64,000 bases of DNA from CAIYTF01 sp963664845 (GTDB lineage Bacteria; Bacteroidota; Ignavibacteria; Ignavibacteriales; Ignavibacteriaceae): contig OY761615.1 of the NCBI GenBank assembly GCA_963664845.1, positions 5,766,001 through 5,830,000 of the forward strand, in the 5' to 3' direction. Below the pieces are notes generated by a model. It was given only the letters and a program-made list of their open reading frames with translations, searched no databases and was not told the DNA's origin. The stretch's first letter is position 1; each line of letters begins with the position of its first letter. Shown piece by piece: positions 18,823-28,008 of this stretch. The position numbers and the translations under genes are program-made.

Positions 18823-19629
18823 GTGGAAAAGAGAATCAGTGCATTATTCTTGATATTTGCTTTACTTATTACGCTCTTCCCCTTTATTTGGGCTTTCAGT
18901 ACATCTCTGAGAAGCGATATTGAACTCTTGCAGGCAATAAATCTCATTCCTCATCAACTTACAACTGAAAACTACTCAGCTCTATTCGGAACTAACTTTG
19001 TTCAATGGCTTCTAAATAGCTTTTACCTCTCAATCAGCGTATCATTATTATCAACCTCCCTCTCGATTCCGATCTCTTACATAATTACGCATCGTTCTCA
19101 GCATGTTCAAATGTATGCACTACTATTCTTTTCAAGTGGGTTTTTACTCCCGTCTGGAATTTTGTTCTTACCATTGTCTAAAAATCTTATTATTACTGAG
19201 ATGCCAAATCTACTGGCTCTCGGAATAATTTACCTTTCATTTATTTGCCCACAAGCTGTTTGGCTTCTTTCTAGCTTTTCAAGTCGAGCAAATCGACGCC
19301 TTGAAAAAGTTTGTCGGATAGAGGGAGGTTCTACATATGATTATATTTTGAAAATTCTAGTCCCTCAGATAAGCAAAGGTGTTATCTTTACACTATTGTA
19401 TTGCTTCATAATTTCGTGGGGTGAGTACACATATGCATTTGTTCTCACATCGACTTCAAAATCCTGGACTATACCAATTGGATTGTCCTCACTTGAGGTT
19501 GGTGATATAATTCCATGGGGGAAAATAATGGCTGGAATCGTTCTATCAGCCTTTCCTATAACAATTTGTTTCTTTTGGGCCTGGCACAAAACACGAGATG
19601 CAAACCAGATTTCAAAATATTTGGCTTAG
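18823..19629 (+). CDS. ABC importer permease, MalG/UgpE type
   Basis: 268 residues with six predicted helices. The docking loop is near 162-180 (CRIEGGSTYDYILKILVPQ). TSLRSDIELL after helix 1 matches MalG-family proteins. The start is GTG at 18823, six bases after the previous stop. It pairs with the MalF-like permease. The docking loops of both permeases are more diverged than usual, which suggests a specialised subfamily. Confidence 0.88.
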   Translation: MEKRISALFLIFALLITLFPFIWAFSTSLRSDIELLQAINLIPHQLTTENYSALFGTNFVQWLLNSFYLSISVSLLSTSLSIPISYIITHRSQHVQMYALLFFSSGFLLPSGILFLPLSKNLIITEMPNLLALGIIYLSFICPQAVWLLSSFSSRANRRLEKVCRIEGGSTYDYILKILVPQISKGVIFTLLYCFIISWGEYTYAFVLTSTSKSWTIPIGLSSLEVGDIIPWGKIMAGIVLSAFPITICFFWAWHKTRDANQISKYLA

Positions 19630-19653
19630 TTAAATTTTCTAATTGATTATTAT

Positions 19654-20766
19654 ATGACTAAAACAAAACCTTATCTAGTGATACATGGAATGGAAGTTGA
19701 ATTCCCTTCTACAGCTTTTCGGATTAAAAATTTTAACCTTTCATTAGAAAAGGGAGAATTAGTTGTCCTTTTAGGTGAATCAGGATCTGGAAAGACAACA
19801 ATTCTCAATGCAATTGCTGGATTTGATAAACTATCCAATGGTCAAATTACCTTAGGCGAGATTACTATTACCTCGCTCTCTCCTCGAGAACGTGGAATAG
19901 GAATGGTATTCCAAGGTAACAGTCTTTTCCCCAATATGAATATTTTTTCCAATCTTGAGTTTGGCTTAAAAGCACGCAACCTACCTAAAGAATTTCGTAA
20001 AAGTAAAATATTGGAAGTCCTGGAGAGGGTAAAACTTACTGAGAAGATCAATTCATATCCTAGTGAATTGTCATCAGGACAGAAGCAAAGAGTTGAACTA
20101 GCCCGGCTTTTGTTAAGAGAAGCACCCTTATGGCTTTTAGATGAGCCGCTTAGCAACCTCGATCCTCCTCTTAAATACGAATTACGGGATGAAATAAAAA
20201 GGATGCACTCAAAACAAAATGCTACAACTATTTACGTTACACATTCTCAGTCTGAAGCACTTGCTCTGGCAGATCGAGTTGCAATTATTTCAAATGGATC
20301 CCTCATCCAAGTTGATACGCCTGCCATTATTAATGACAAACCTTTAACATCTTATGTAGCTCAGTTCATAGGTGAACCTGGCATGAATATTTTTGACGCT
20401 GTACTTTTTCCCTCTATAAATGGAGCAGCCATCGAGATTCCCCAACTTCATTTTAATGCTACCCTTCTCAATTATAGAACTGTTACTAAAACTGATTGTA
20501 AAGTTGGTTTCCGTCCAGAAGATATTATCTTCCATGATTCAAATAGCACCATGCCTAGCATTTTGGCTAAAGTTATAAGCAAAGAGCTACGGGGTAAACG
20601 AATACTCGCTAAAGTAATAGTTGAACAACGGGAATTTTTTATAGAAGGGTTACGGGAGAATTTAGAATCTTCTTACGTGGTTTCTATTGCAATTAATTTA
20701 AGTTGTCTCAATGTTTTCGACTCAGAAGGTACACGCCTTGAAGAAACACCAAGTAACCCCACCTAG
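19654..20766 (+). CDS. ABC importer ATPase with TOBE domain (MalK/UgpC/PotA type)
   Basis: 370 residues. The nucleotide-binding domain shows Walker A GESGSGKTT, Q-loop MVFQGNSLF, signature LSSGQKQRVELAR, Walker B LWLLDEP and the H-loop YVTHSQSEAL. Residues about 240-360 form a TOBE-like regulatory domain (GFRPEDI). It energises the two upstream permeases. It is the last gene of the operon, with a terminator about 145 bases downstream. Confidence 0.92.
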   Translation: MTKTKPYLVIHGMEVEFPSTAFRIKNFNLSLEKGELVVLLGESGSGKTTILNAIAGFDKLSNGQITLGEITITSLSPRERGIGMVFQGNSLFPNMNIFSNLEFGLKARNLPKEFRKSKILEVLERVKLTEKINSYPSELSSGQKQRVELARLLLREAPLWLLDEPLSNLDPPLKYELRDEIKRMHSKQNATTIYVTHSQSEALALADRVAIISNGSLIQVDTPAIINDKPLTSYVAQFIGEPGMNIFDAVLFPSINGAAIEIPQLHFNATLLNYRTVTKTDCKVGFRPEDIIFHDSNSTMPSILAKVISKELRGKRILAKVIVEQREFFIEGLRENLESSYVVSIAINLSCLNVFDSEGTRLEETPSNPT

Positions 20767-21381
20767 GACGCTTTTAAGGAATCTTGATTTTCCCATTAGT
20801 TTGCTTATGGAGACATTTTGAAGACCCCCTCAAAAATGTTGTGCTTTAGGCCGGATTTTCCAGCCAAATCAAACCTTCGAATAATCCCTGACTCTCCGCC
20901 CCCTATTTCTAAAATGCGAAAACCGCGATTATAAGCTGTTTTCGCATTTTTTGTTCACCCACATACTGCAATACCTGTCAGGTTCAACCTCATAAGGAAA
21001 AATTTTAGTAAAGTTTGATAAAAAATAAACATCCGACTGGATGGCCAAAAAAATTTTCAATTGTGTTCAAACAAATCAACTATTCCGATAATCAAGCATC
21101 GCCACATCATGATGAAAACAATCGGACTGCCCACGCTTAGGGATACCCATCAACCCTTGGATTACCTCTGCCAGCGGCTCATTATTTTGCTCTCAGGCGA
21201 TTTTTCCCGATATTCAAATTGAAAATGCATTTTCATTAGTGCTGAATTTTTGATGAAATTTTTATCCGTTACGGATGCTTTTGGATTTCACGAAAGCACC
21301 AAAGCATAATTCATCCCGCGGTGAAAGTATTAACTGATTTCTTTCTTTCACCTGATTCTAAACTATCACAGGAAACTTTAA
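20767..21381. other. Non-coding gap after the ABC operon
   Basis: Contains the terminator at 20911. Just before it, around 20870-20905, TTCGAAT followed by CTCTCCGCC recalls a tRNA-Ser 3' end, but the T-stem does not pair. A small palindrome ATCCGTTACGGAT lies at 21264. No gene is seen. Confidence 0.5.
20911..20953. terminator. Terminator after the ABC operon
   Basis: A 13-base stem (AAAATGCGAAAAC / GTTTTCGCATTTT) with a 14-base loop is followed by further T's. It can end the plus-strand operon. Confidence 0.75.
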
Positions 21382-22263
21382 ATGAACAAAATTGAAAAAA
21401 CACTCAGACGAAAGTTTACCGATGCGGACGTAGCTGAATATTATGACACTACAGAAGTTCATTATCGCATGTTCTGGAGGTTCGAACAGACGCTTTCACT
21501 GCATTATGGGGTATGGACAAAGGGAATCAGGAACCTGGCAGAAGCTATGCTGAATACTAATCTGATGCTTGCCCGTTTGGGAGGTATTAATAAGGATTCC
21601 TATGTGCTTGATGCAGGCTGCGGATGCGGCGGTTCCTCTATCTGCCTGGCTGATAATATCGGGTGTAAGGTCACAGGCATAACTCTTAGCGCGAAACAGG
21701 TTTCCACTGCCGCCAATGAAGCAAAAAAAAGAGGTGTCGGGCATCTTGTCTCGTTCCAACAGATGAATTACACGGCGACAGCATTTCCTGATAACGCATT
21801 CGACTTTGTTTGGGCAATAGAAAGTATGCAGACAGCTCCTGATAAATCCGCCTTTCTGAAAGAAGCATCCCGCGTTTTAAAACCCGGAGGAAAGCTTCTT
21901 ATTGCCGACTGTTTCAAATCTTACAGGTACAATATTGAAGATGAAATCAATGTGGCGATCATGTTCAACGGCTGGGCAGTGGAGGATATCGTAACACCGG
22001 ACAATTTCACTGAACTTGCCCAAGATGCGCAACTTGCTTTGGTTCTTGAGAAAGATTTAACAAAAGAAGTTAATCCGACTGTGCACAGGATATTGTTTTA
22101 TGGAATACTTGGCATGTTCGGAACATTTCTGTACAACAGTTTTGTGAAAAAAGCGTCATATTTCTCCCGCATCCATTACCGCACGGCTATTTCACAGTAC
22201 CTTGCGTATAAAAAAAACCTCTGGAAATACGAAATGTTTGTTTTCGAGAAAAAACCAAGTTGA
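21382..22263 (+). CDS. SAM-dependent methyltransferase, tocopherol/cyclopropane-synthase-like
   Basis: 293 residues. Motif I is VLDAGCGCGGSSI near 75-87, followed by GITLSAKQV and the post-motif ALKPGG-like RVLKPGGKLLIAD near 165-178. The N-terminal helix with YYDTTEVHYRMFW and HYGVW is typical of the gamma-tocopherol/sterol/phosphoethanolamine methyltransferase group, which acts on lipidic substrates. The C-terminus is hydrophobic and aromatic, consistent with membrane-associated substrate binding. AGGAAA lies eight bases before the ATG. It is a single gene without operon partners; the substrate is unknown. Confidence 0.82.
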   Translation: MNKIEKTLRRKFTDADVAEYYDTTEVHYRMFWRFEQTLSLHYGVWTKGIRNLAEAMLNTNLMLARLGGINKDSYVLDAGCGCGGSSICLADNIGCKVTGITLSAKQVSTAANEAKKRGVGHLVSFQQMNYTATAFPDNAFDFVWAIESMQTAPDKSAFLKEASRVLKPGGKLLIADCFKSYRYNIEDEINVAIMFNGWAVEDIVTPDNFTELAQDAQLALVLEKDLTKEVNPTVHRILFYGILGMFGTFLYNSFVKKASYFSRIHYRTAISQYLAYKKNLWKYEMFVFEKKPS

Positions 22264-22645
22264 ACCTGGCAAACGGAAGTGTGCACTTGACTAATACCGT
22301 CGTTATCCATTTTTTTTGTAATAAAAAGTCATTCTTGATCATCTGCTTTCAACGATTTGTTCCTTACGGCAGAGAGTTGCCAAAAATATCGCAGTAAATT
22401 GCTCAGGTCGTCAGCAGAAGAATCAAAAGCAGGTTGAACAGACATTGGTTGAAGATAGTCATGATGAACATACGGATTTTATTTCTCTTCCAATACGTGA
22501 TAACCTGCAGCAAACGAATATTTTGCATCCCGAATGTCTTTTTGGACTAATGGTTTTTGACCATGCAACAAACCCGCAAATAATTCAGGTGACGGAAAGC
22601 CACGTCACGCCGAGATGGCTTTTCCAATCTCCCCTTCTTGTACTT
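22264..22645. other. Non-coding gap between convergent genes
   Basis: Only short unsupported frames. A hairpin (GGAAAGCCA with TGGCTTTTCC, one bulge) at 22594-22625 lies just past the nadB stop, but it lacks a T run on either side. Confidence 0.4.
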
Positions 22646-24274
22646 CTACGACTTCTGATACGTATTCTGAATTATTGTATCCGCGACTTTATCTGATGCC
22701 AGTGCTGCGGGATAGTCCAGGCTGTAATGAAGTCCCCTGCTCTCTTTGCGACGGCGGGCGCATTTAACCACGAGATAGGAACTGGTGATAAGGTTTCGCA
22801 ATTCAATAAGCGATGCAAATACCTTGGTCTTTTTATAAAATTCTTCAACTTCCTCATAAAGCGTGTTGATCCTTCTGCCCGCCCGCTGAAGCCGCAAATC
22901 GGATCGCACAATTCCCACATAGTCGGACATAAGCTGTTTAAGCTCCCGCTCACTGTGGGATATGACCACTTTTTCATCCGCCGTCAATACGCCTGTTTCG
23001 TCCCAATCGGGGATATCCGGAAGTGTACCTTCCCCACGCTGCAATTGTTCATGTATTGACGTTGCAGCCCGCGCCGAAAAAACAAGCGCTTCAAGCAATG
23101 AATTTGACGCCAGCCGGTTTGCACCGTGAATGCCGGTCATGCTCACTTCGCCTGCTGCATAGAGCCCGCACAACGAAGTGCGGCTATGATCATCTACAAC
23201 GATTCCTCCGCAGGCATAATGTGCCGCGGGAACCACGGGAATGTGCTGCGTTGTAATATCAATTCCCAGGCTAAGGCATTTTGCATAGATATTGGGGAAA
23301 TGGTCTTTTATTTCGCCTGATGATTTGTGGGTAACATCCAACACCACATATTCTTCACCGCGTTTCTTTAACTCAGAGTCTATTGCTCTGGCCACAATGT
23401 CCCTGGGTGCCAATTCCATGCGGGAATCATAGCGTGACATGAACTGCTCACCTGACAGATTCCGTAGAATGCCGCCAAAACCCCTGACCGCTTCAGAGAT
23501 GAGGAATGCCTGATCTCGCAGAGCACCAACGCCTGATGAATAGAGTGACGTCGGGTGGAATTGTATGAACTCTAAATTTCCAAGTCGTGCCCCGGCCCGG
23601 TATGCCATGGCAAATCCGTCTCCGGTAGCAATGCCAGGGTTCGTTGTGTGCAAATAAACCTGCCCCATTCCCCCTGTGGAAATGACGGTGGTTTTTGCCT
23701 TTATCTTAATGACCTTATTGTTGTCAATATCAAGTATATAGGCGCCCCAGCAATGCCGGTTGTCTATGGGTGAATCCTTGAGTTTTTTGATATTATGCTC
23801 TGTCAGAAGATCAATCGCCAGGTGGTTTTCGAGCACCACGACATTTTTAAGTGTGGCAACGTATTCAATGAGAGCACGTTCCACTTCTTTTCCGGTAAGA
23901 TCTTTTGCGTGAACAATACGCGCATGGGAGTGACCTCCTTCGCGTGCAAGATCCAACCCTTTGGGTGAGGTGGTGAAACGGACGCCAATATCCATCAGTT
24001 CCCTTATGTGAGCCGGCCCTTCTTTTACCAGGATTTCAACGCGTTCCCGGCTGCAGAGTCCTGCACCGGCAATAAGAGTGTCGTTAATGTGGCTTTCATA
24101 TGAATCGCTCGAATCAAGCACGGACGCAATGCCGCCCTGGGCATAGTTGGTGCTGGATTCGGATTTTTCTTTTTTTGTTACGAGGATAACGTCAGCAAAT
24201 TTAGCCATTTGAACGGCAGTATATAAACCGGCAATTCCGCTGCCGATAATCAAAACATCTGTTTTAAGTTCCAT
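22646..24274 (-). CDS. nadB: L-aspartate oxidase
   Basis: FAD enzyme that oxidises L-aspartate to iminoaspartate, the first step of de novo NAD synthesis. 542 residues. The N-terminal FAD motif is VLIIGSGIAGLYTAVQ. The succinate dehydrogenase-like core has TNYAQGGIA, the active-site REGGHSHARIVHAKD, and ACGGIVVDDHSRTS ... LYAAGEV ... HGANRLASNSLLEALV. The C-terminal helical domain is complete. It is the last gene in the parA-parB-DUF5683-Yip1-nadB run, six bases after the membrane protein gene. NadA and NadC are not in the window. Confidence 0.95.
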   Translation of the reverse strand: MELKTDVLIIGSGIAGLYTAVQMAKFADVILVTKKEKSESSTNYAQGGIASVLDSSDSYESHINDTLIAGAGLCSRERVEILVKEGPAHIRELMDIGVRFTTSPKGLDLAREGGHSHARIVHAKDLTGKEVERALIEYVATLKNVVVLENHLAIDLLTEHNIKKLKDSPIDNRHCWGAYILDIDNNKVIKIKAKTTVISTGGMGQVYLHTTNPGIATGDGFAMAYRAGARLGNLEFIQFHPTSLYSSGVGALRDQAFLISEAVRGFGGILRNLSGEQFMSRYDSRMELAPRDIVARAIDSELKKRGEEYVVLDVTHKSSGEIKDHFPNIYAKCLSLGIDITTQHIPVVPAAHYACGGIVVDDHSRTSLCGLYAAGEVSMTGIHGANRLASNSLLEALVFSARAATSIHEQLQRGEGTLPDIPDWDETGVLTADEKVVISHSERELKQLMSDYVGIVRSDLRLQRAGRRINTLYEEVEEFYKKTKVFASLIELRNLITSSYLVVKCARRRKESRGLHYSLDYPAALASDKVADTIIQNTYQKS

Positions 24275-24280
24275 TGTAGT

Positions 24281-24991
24281 TTAAATCGGTATAATCATTA
24301 ATAAATAGTATGGCGCAGCGTACATCAGGCAAAGCGCCAATATGGTGAAGAGAATCGCTGAAAATTTGTTCGGAGCGATATGGAGAAAAGCAATAAAAGT
24401 GAGCACGACAGCCCACATATAAATGGCGCCCTCAATTATGAGGAACAGCCACGCAAAATTGGGATGGATGAAGAAAATATTGGGTTCTTTGTAAAAAAGA
24501 TATTTGCCAAAAATTACAAACTCCGGGATGGTGAGTGCAATAAACGAAAATAGTAACGGAATTTGCGGGAAAACCAGTAAAGCAGCAACCTGCCTTATCT
24601 TAATGCGGATGTGCAACACTTTAAATATCAATCCGGCTATTGTAGAGCCAACCAGAACCAAACCGCCCATTGCAACTATGGTCCACTTCATATGCACAAA
24701 ACTGAAAAACTCATTCCCGCCGGTAATGGCACTCAGTGATTGAAAAATGATTGAGTTTTTCATCGCGATAAAGAACAGAAGGATCAGCAGGTAATTCTTT
24801 TTTTCAGCAAAGAAAATCTCCCTGACGGCTTTGCCCGGCGACTCTACCAAAGTGAGGGTTATTCTGGCAAAATCAATATTGGGGACTTTATCGCGAAGTA
24901 TAGTGCCGCAGCTCCGGCAATTAGGCTGGAAGAGATCAGTCCGCGCATTACATGCCGGGCAGTTCAAACGAAGTGGTATTAACGCATTCAC
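24281..24991 (-). CDS. Yip1-like membrane protein with N-terminal zinc ribbon
   Basis: 236 residues. A four-cysteine ribbon (C11, C14, C25, C28) is followed by a short linker (FARITLTLVESPGKAVREIF) and about five membrane helices of the Yip1/DUF1282 type. The ribbon faces the cytoplasm by the positive-inside rule. The family is widespread in FCB bacteria but without a defined role. It overlaps the upstream DUF5683 gene by four bases and precedes nadB. Confidence 0.7.
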   Translation of the reverse strand: MNALIPLRLNCPACNARTDLFQPNCRSCGTILRDKVPNIDFARITLTLVESPGKAVREIFFAEKKNYLLILLFFIAMKNSIIFQSLSAITGGNEFFSFVHMKWTIVAMGGLVLVGSTIAGLIFKVLHIRIKIRQVAALLVFPQIPLLFSFIALTIPEFVIFGKYLFYKEPNIFFIHPNFAWLFLIIEGAIYMWAVVLTFIAFLHIAPNKFSAILFTILALCLMYAAPYYLLMIIPI

Positions 24992-25554
24992 CTGTTAAAA
25001 TAGAATTTCATTGATAGTGTCTTGTGCGTTCCACCCTCATCCACGGAAAAGTCAAACAATTGCGCATCAACATAGGCATCCACCAGATTCAAAACGTAGG
25101 TAATTCCCATATAAACGGCAAACACGTCACGTTGATCACGATAAAAATCGCGAATTCCCTTGTAATCTGCTTTTTCACTCTGCCGTGCCACATCATCATT
25201 GGGAATTAGTTGATACCGCCTTTGGAAATCGTGGTAAGATTTATTGTTAAGTATATAATTATAGGTGAACCAGCCCGCGAATCCCCAGACAATGGGAGCT
25301 TTCCAATATGACTTGTTGTATATCTGACCCGTGCCGGGGAGCACTGCACTGAACAATACAGCTTTCCAGGGTGATTTAGTCATCACAAAAACAGAAGTAT
25401 CCTGCACTGCATATGTGGCAACCGTATCAATTGTTTTTGTCACCATACCTGAATCAGATCCTTTTTTCATATTAAGCGAATCACCCGGGGCTGACGAAGC
25501 AAATGCAGTGCACAGCGACAGAAAAAAGAAAAGACTAAGTATTCTGAACGGCAT
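24988..25554 (-). CDS. DUF5683-type membrane/exported protein
   Basis: 188 residues from the ATG at 25554. A TTG 24 bases upstream is possible but would deepen the overlap with parB. The leader is MPFRILSLFFFLSLCTAFASS. The core matches the DUF5683 pattern: WKAVLFSAVLPGTGQIYN, YWKAPIVWGF, then a long charged helix with FQRRYQ. One or two membrane helices and the family's position next to parB fit Bacteroidetes relatives. The function is unknown; it is placed in the chromosome-partition operon. Confidence 0.75.
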   Translation of the reverse strand: MPFRILSLFFFLSLCTAFASSAPGDSLNMKKGSDSGMVTKTIDTVATYAVQDTSVFVMTKSPWKAVLFSAVLPGTGQIYNKSYWKAPIVWGFAGWFTYNYILNNKSYHDFQRRYQLIPNDDVARQSEKADYKGIRDFYRDQRDVFAVYMGITYVLNLVDAYVDAQLFDFSVDEGGTHKTLSMKFYFNR

Positions 25555-26500
25555 ACAACAATTCCAAGAGCCTCTCAAACTCAGCCTGCGAATAATATTC
25601 CACCACTATTTCTCCGGTTCCGTCATTCTTTTGTTTGCAAATAACCTTGGTACCAAGAATTCGCTGCAACTGATCTTCGAATTGCTGAAACGCTGGATTT
25701 GATGAAGCAACATTGCCAAAAGACTTGAGCAATTTAGATTTGGGAGCCTCTGCCACCAGTACCTTCTTCACCAGTTCTTCCACTTTACGGACCGAAAGAC
25801 TCTGGCTGATGATAGCATCCAAAATGGCAAGTTGTTTGGAAACATCCGGCACGTTAACCAGTGCACGAGCATGTCCCATGGAAATATCGCCTTTGATAAG
25901 ACTGTCCTGAATCTTTTGAGGTAATTTCAGTAACCGGATAGAGTTGGTGATAGTCGACCGGTCTTTTCCCACACGCTGAGCAATATCTTCGTGTGTCAGG
26001 TTGCATTCCTCAAGCAGCCTTTGATAGGCTATTCCCACTTCAATGGGGTTAAGTTGTTCGCGTTGAATGTTCTCGATGAGAGCCATTGCAAGCATTGTTT
26101 CGTCGGAAACCACATCAAGCACATAGGCAGGAATATCGGTGAAGCCCAACTCAGTAAATGCTTTAAAACGCCGTTCACCGGAGATGAGCTGAAATTGACC
26201 GGGCACAATCCTCCTGACGGTGATAGGCTGAATCAATCCGTTCACAATGATAGATTTTTTTAATTCTTCCATTGCCTCCTGATCAAAATGCGTCCTTGGC
26301 TGAAAAGGATTTGGTTCGATCTGTGTGAGCCTGATCTTCAGAAATGAAGATTCCGGAACCTTTTCCTCTTCCTCTGAATGTGTTGCCACAGGATTAGAAG
26401 ACGTTTCCAGTTGTTCATTTCCCTCGTCATCATCGTTCGAAGGCCGGATGAGTGCATCAAGCCCGCGCCCGAGGACCAGTTTATTCTTGCTCATAGTCAT
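25535..26500 (-). CDS. parB: Chromosome partitioning protein ParB
   Basis: CTP-dependent DNA clamp that loads at parS sites. 321 residues. LGRGLDALI at the N-terminus is the ParA-stimulating segment. The ParB/Spo0J CTPase core has NPFQPRTHF, GLIQPITVR and the nucleotide motif GERRFKA. The HTH region follows (LTHEDIAQRVGKDRSTITN), and the C-terminal dimer domain begins near 280. The ATG overlaps the parA stop by one base (TAATG); the second methionine, two codons in, is an alternative start. No parS site was recognised by eye in this window. Confidence 0.95.
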   Translation of the reverse strand: MTMSKNKLVLGRGLDALIRPSNDDDEGNEQLETSSNPVATHSEEEEKVPESSFLKIRLTQIEPNPFQPRTHFDQEAMEELKKSIIVNGLIQPITVRRIVPGQFQLISGERRFKAFTELGFTDIPAYVLDVVSDETMLAMALIENIQREQLNPIEVGIAYQRLLEECNLTHEDIAQRVGKDRSTITNSIRLLKLPQKIQDSLIKGDISMGHARALVNVPDVSKQLAILDAIISQSLSVRKVEELVKKVLVAEAPKSKLLKSFGNVASSNPAFQQFEDQLQRILGTKVICKQKNDGTGEIVVEYYSQAEFERLLELLYAVQNT

Positions 26501-27261
26501 TATCTCGTGTTTCTTTCCAGTAATTCAGATGCCAGGCCCATGTAGTTCTTTGCACCGACAGATGCGGCATCATAAAGAATGATCGGTTTTCCATAACTGG
26601 GGGCTTCCGAAATCCTGACATTTCTGTGTATAATAGTTTTAAATACGCGCTCACCAAAAAATCGTTGCACTTCCTCCGTAACCTGCATCGAAAGCCTGAG
26701 ACGATTGTCAAACATAGTCAGCAAAACACCCTCAATATTGAGTTCCTGATTGAAATGCTGCCGGACAATGTTGATTGTATTGAGCAGTTGCCCCAAACCC
26801 TCCAATGCAAAATATTCACACTGCACCGGGATAATAACCGAATTGGCCGCGGAGAGCGAATTCAGTGTCAGAAACCCAAGTGAAGGCGGGCAATCGATAA
26901 TTACAAAGTCGTATAAATCTTTGATCTCTGCAAGGGCATTTTTAAGTAATCGTTCACGATTTTTAATAGTCACCAATTCAACTTCAGCTCCTACCAGATT
27001 AATGTTGGCAGGAACAACATCCAAATATTGTATGTGGGTCTCAAGAATAGCATCTTTGATATTCGCATTTCCAACCAACACCTCATAAATGGAAGGGTTC
27101 TTCTTTTCAGAGCCCACACCGGAAGTGGAATTTCCCTGCGGATCGATATCAATTAGCAGCGTTTTTTTCTCAGCAACTGCCAGGCTTGCAGAAAGATTGA
27201 TAGCTGTTGTAGTTTTTCCTACACCACCCTTTTGGTTCGCTATCGCAATAATTTTTCCCAT
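26500..27261 (-). CDS. parA: Chromosome partitioning ATPase ParA/Soj
   Basis: 253 residues, full length. The deviant Walker A KGGVGKTTTAIN is at the N-terminus, Walker A' is IDIDPQGN-like, and Walker B is FVIIDCPPSLGFLT. Together with ParB it moves origins apart on the nucleoid. The first gene of the five-gene run; it starts 27 bases from the MBL-fold gene stop, which is on the same strand. Confidence 0.95.
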   Translation of the reverse strand: MGKIIAIANQKGGVGKTTTAINLSASLAVAEKKTLLIDIDPQGNSTSGVGSEKKNPSIYEVLVGNANIKDAILETHIQYLDVVPANINLVGAEVELVTIKNRERLLKNALAEIKDLYDFVIIDCPPSLGFLTLNSLSAANSVIIPVQCEYFALEGLGQLLNTINIVRQHFNQELNIEGVLLTMFDNRLRLSMQVTEEVQRFFGERVFKTIIHRNVRISEAPSYGKPIILYDAASVGAKNYMGLASELLERNTR

Positions 27262-27288
27262 ACTAAATAAACCGGATACCTTTCAGAA

Positions 27289-27960
27289 TTATAATTCTAT
27301 TTCTTCACCAAAATGCATAACTCTCCCCGTTTTGCCAAGAGACGTTATTCTCCGTACGAACAATTGGGGATCAGCTTCAATCTCCTCAAATGTATTAAAG
27401 TGTATTGGTACAGCAAGTTTTGGATTAACAAATTCAACCGCTTTCACCGCATCGTCAATTCCCATCGTATAATTGTCACCGATCGGAAGAAGCATTGCAT
27501 CTACCTTATTCATTTCGCCAATCAATTTCATGTCTAAAAAAAGACCAGTATCACCCGTATGATAGACCGTTTTACCTTCTGCGGTTATCAAAACGCCGGC
27601 AGGTGCTCCAGCGTAAGCTGCACCAACACTGCTTCCGTGATGAGCAATGGTGAACTTGACCCTGCCAAACGGGAAGGCAAAACTGCCGCCAACATGCATT
27701 TTATGAACAGTAAACCCTTTTTGTTCCAACAAATTTCCGAGTTCAAATATGCAAATTATGGTCGCACCTGTTCGGTCTGCTATTTTACAGGTATCGCCCA
27801 AATGATCACCGTGACCATGCGTCAGAATTATATAATCCGCAGGGACCGAGCCTGACTTTACGGGCGAAAGCGGATTCCCATCCAGAAACGGATCAATGAG
27901 AATGTTTACGCCTTTAATAGTGATCAAAAAAGCTGAATGTCCAAAATATGTGAGTTTCAC
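27289..27960 (-). CDS. UPF0173-type metallo-beta-lactamase-fold hydrolase
   Basis: 223 residues. The zinc motif THGHGDHLGD is near 48-57, with further histidines in AHHGSS and YHTGDTG and a C-terminal VPIHFNTFEE. This matches the UPF0173/YtkL metal-dependent hydrolase family; the physiological substrate is not established. It is co-oriented with the partition operon and close upstream of it, and may share its transcript. Confidence 0.88.
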   Translation of the reverse strand: MKLTYFGHSAFLITIKGVNILIDPFLDGNPLSPVKSGSVPADYIILTHGHGDHLGDTCKIADRTGATIICIFELGNLLEQKGFTVHKMHVGGSFAFPFGRVKFTIAHHGSSVGAAYAGAPAGVLITAEGKTVYHTGDTGLFLDMKLIGEMNKVDAMLLPIGDNYTMGIDDAVKAVEFVNPKLAVPIHFNTFEEIEADPQLFVRRITSLGKTGRVMHFGEEIEL

Positions 27961-28008
27961 GCTTCAGTGCAATTTTAATAAATAACCTATTAATATAACG
28001 ATAAGTAT

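Noticed and set aside
22445..22696. 83-residue frame opposite the nadB end
   Set aside because: It overlaps nadB's C-terminal codons and has no domain or start signal.
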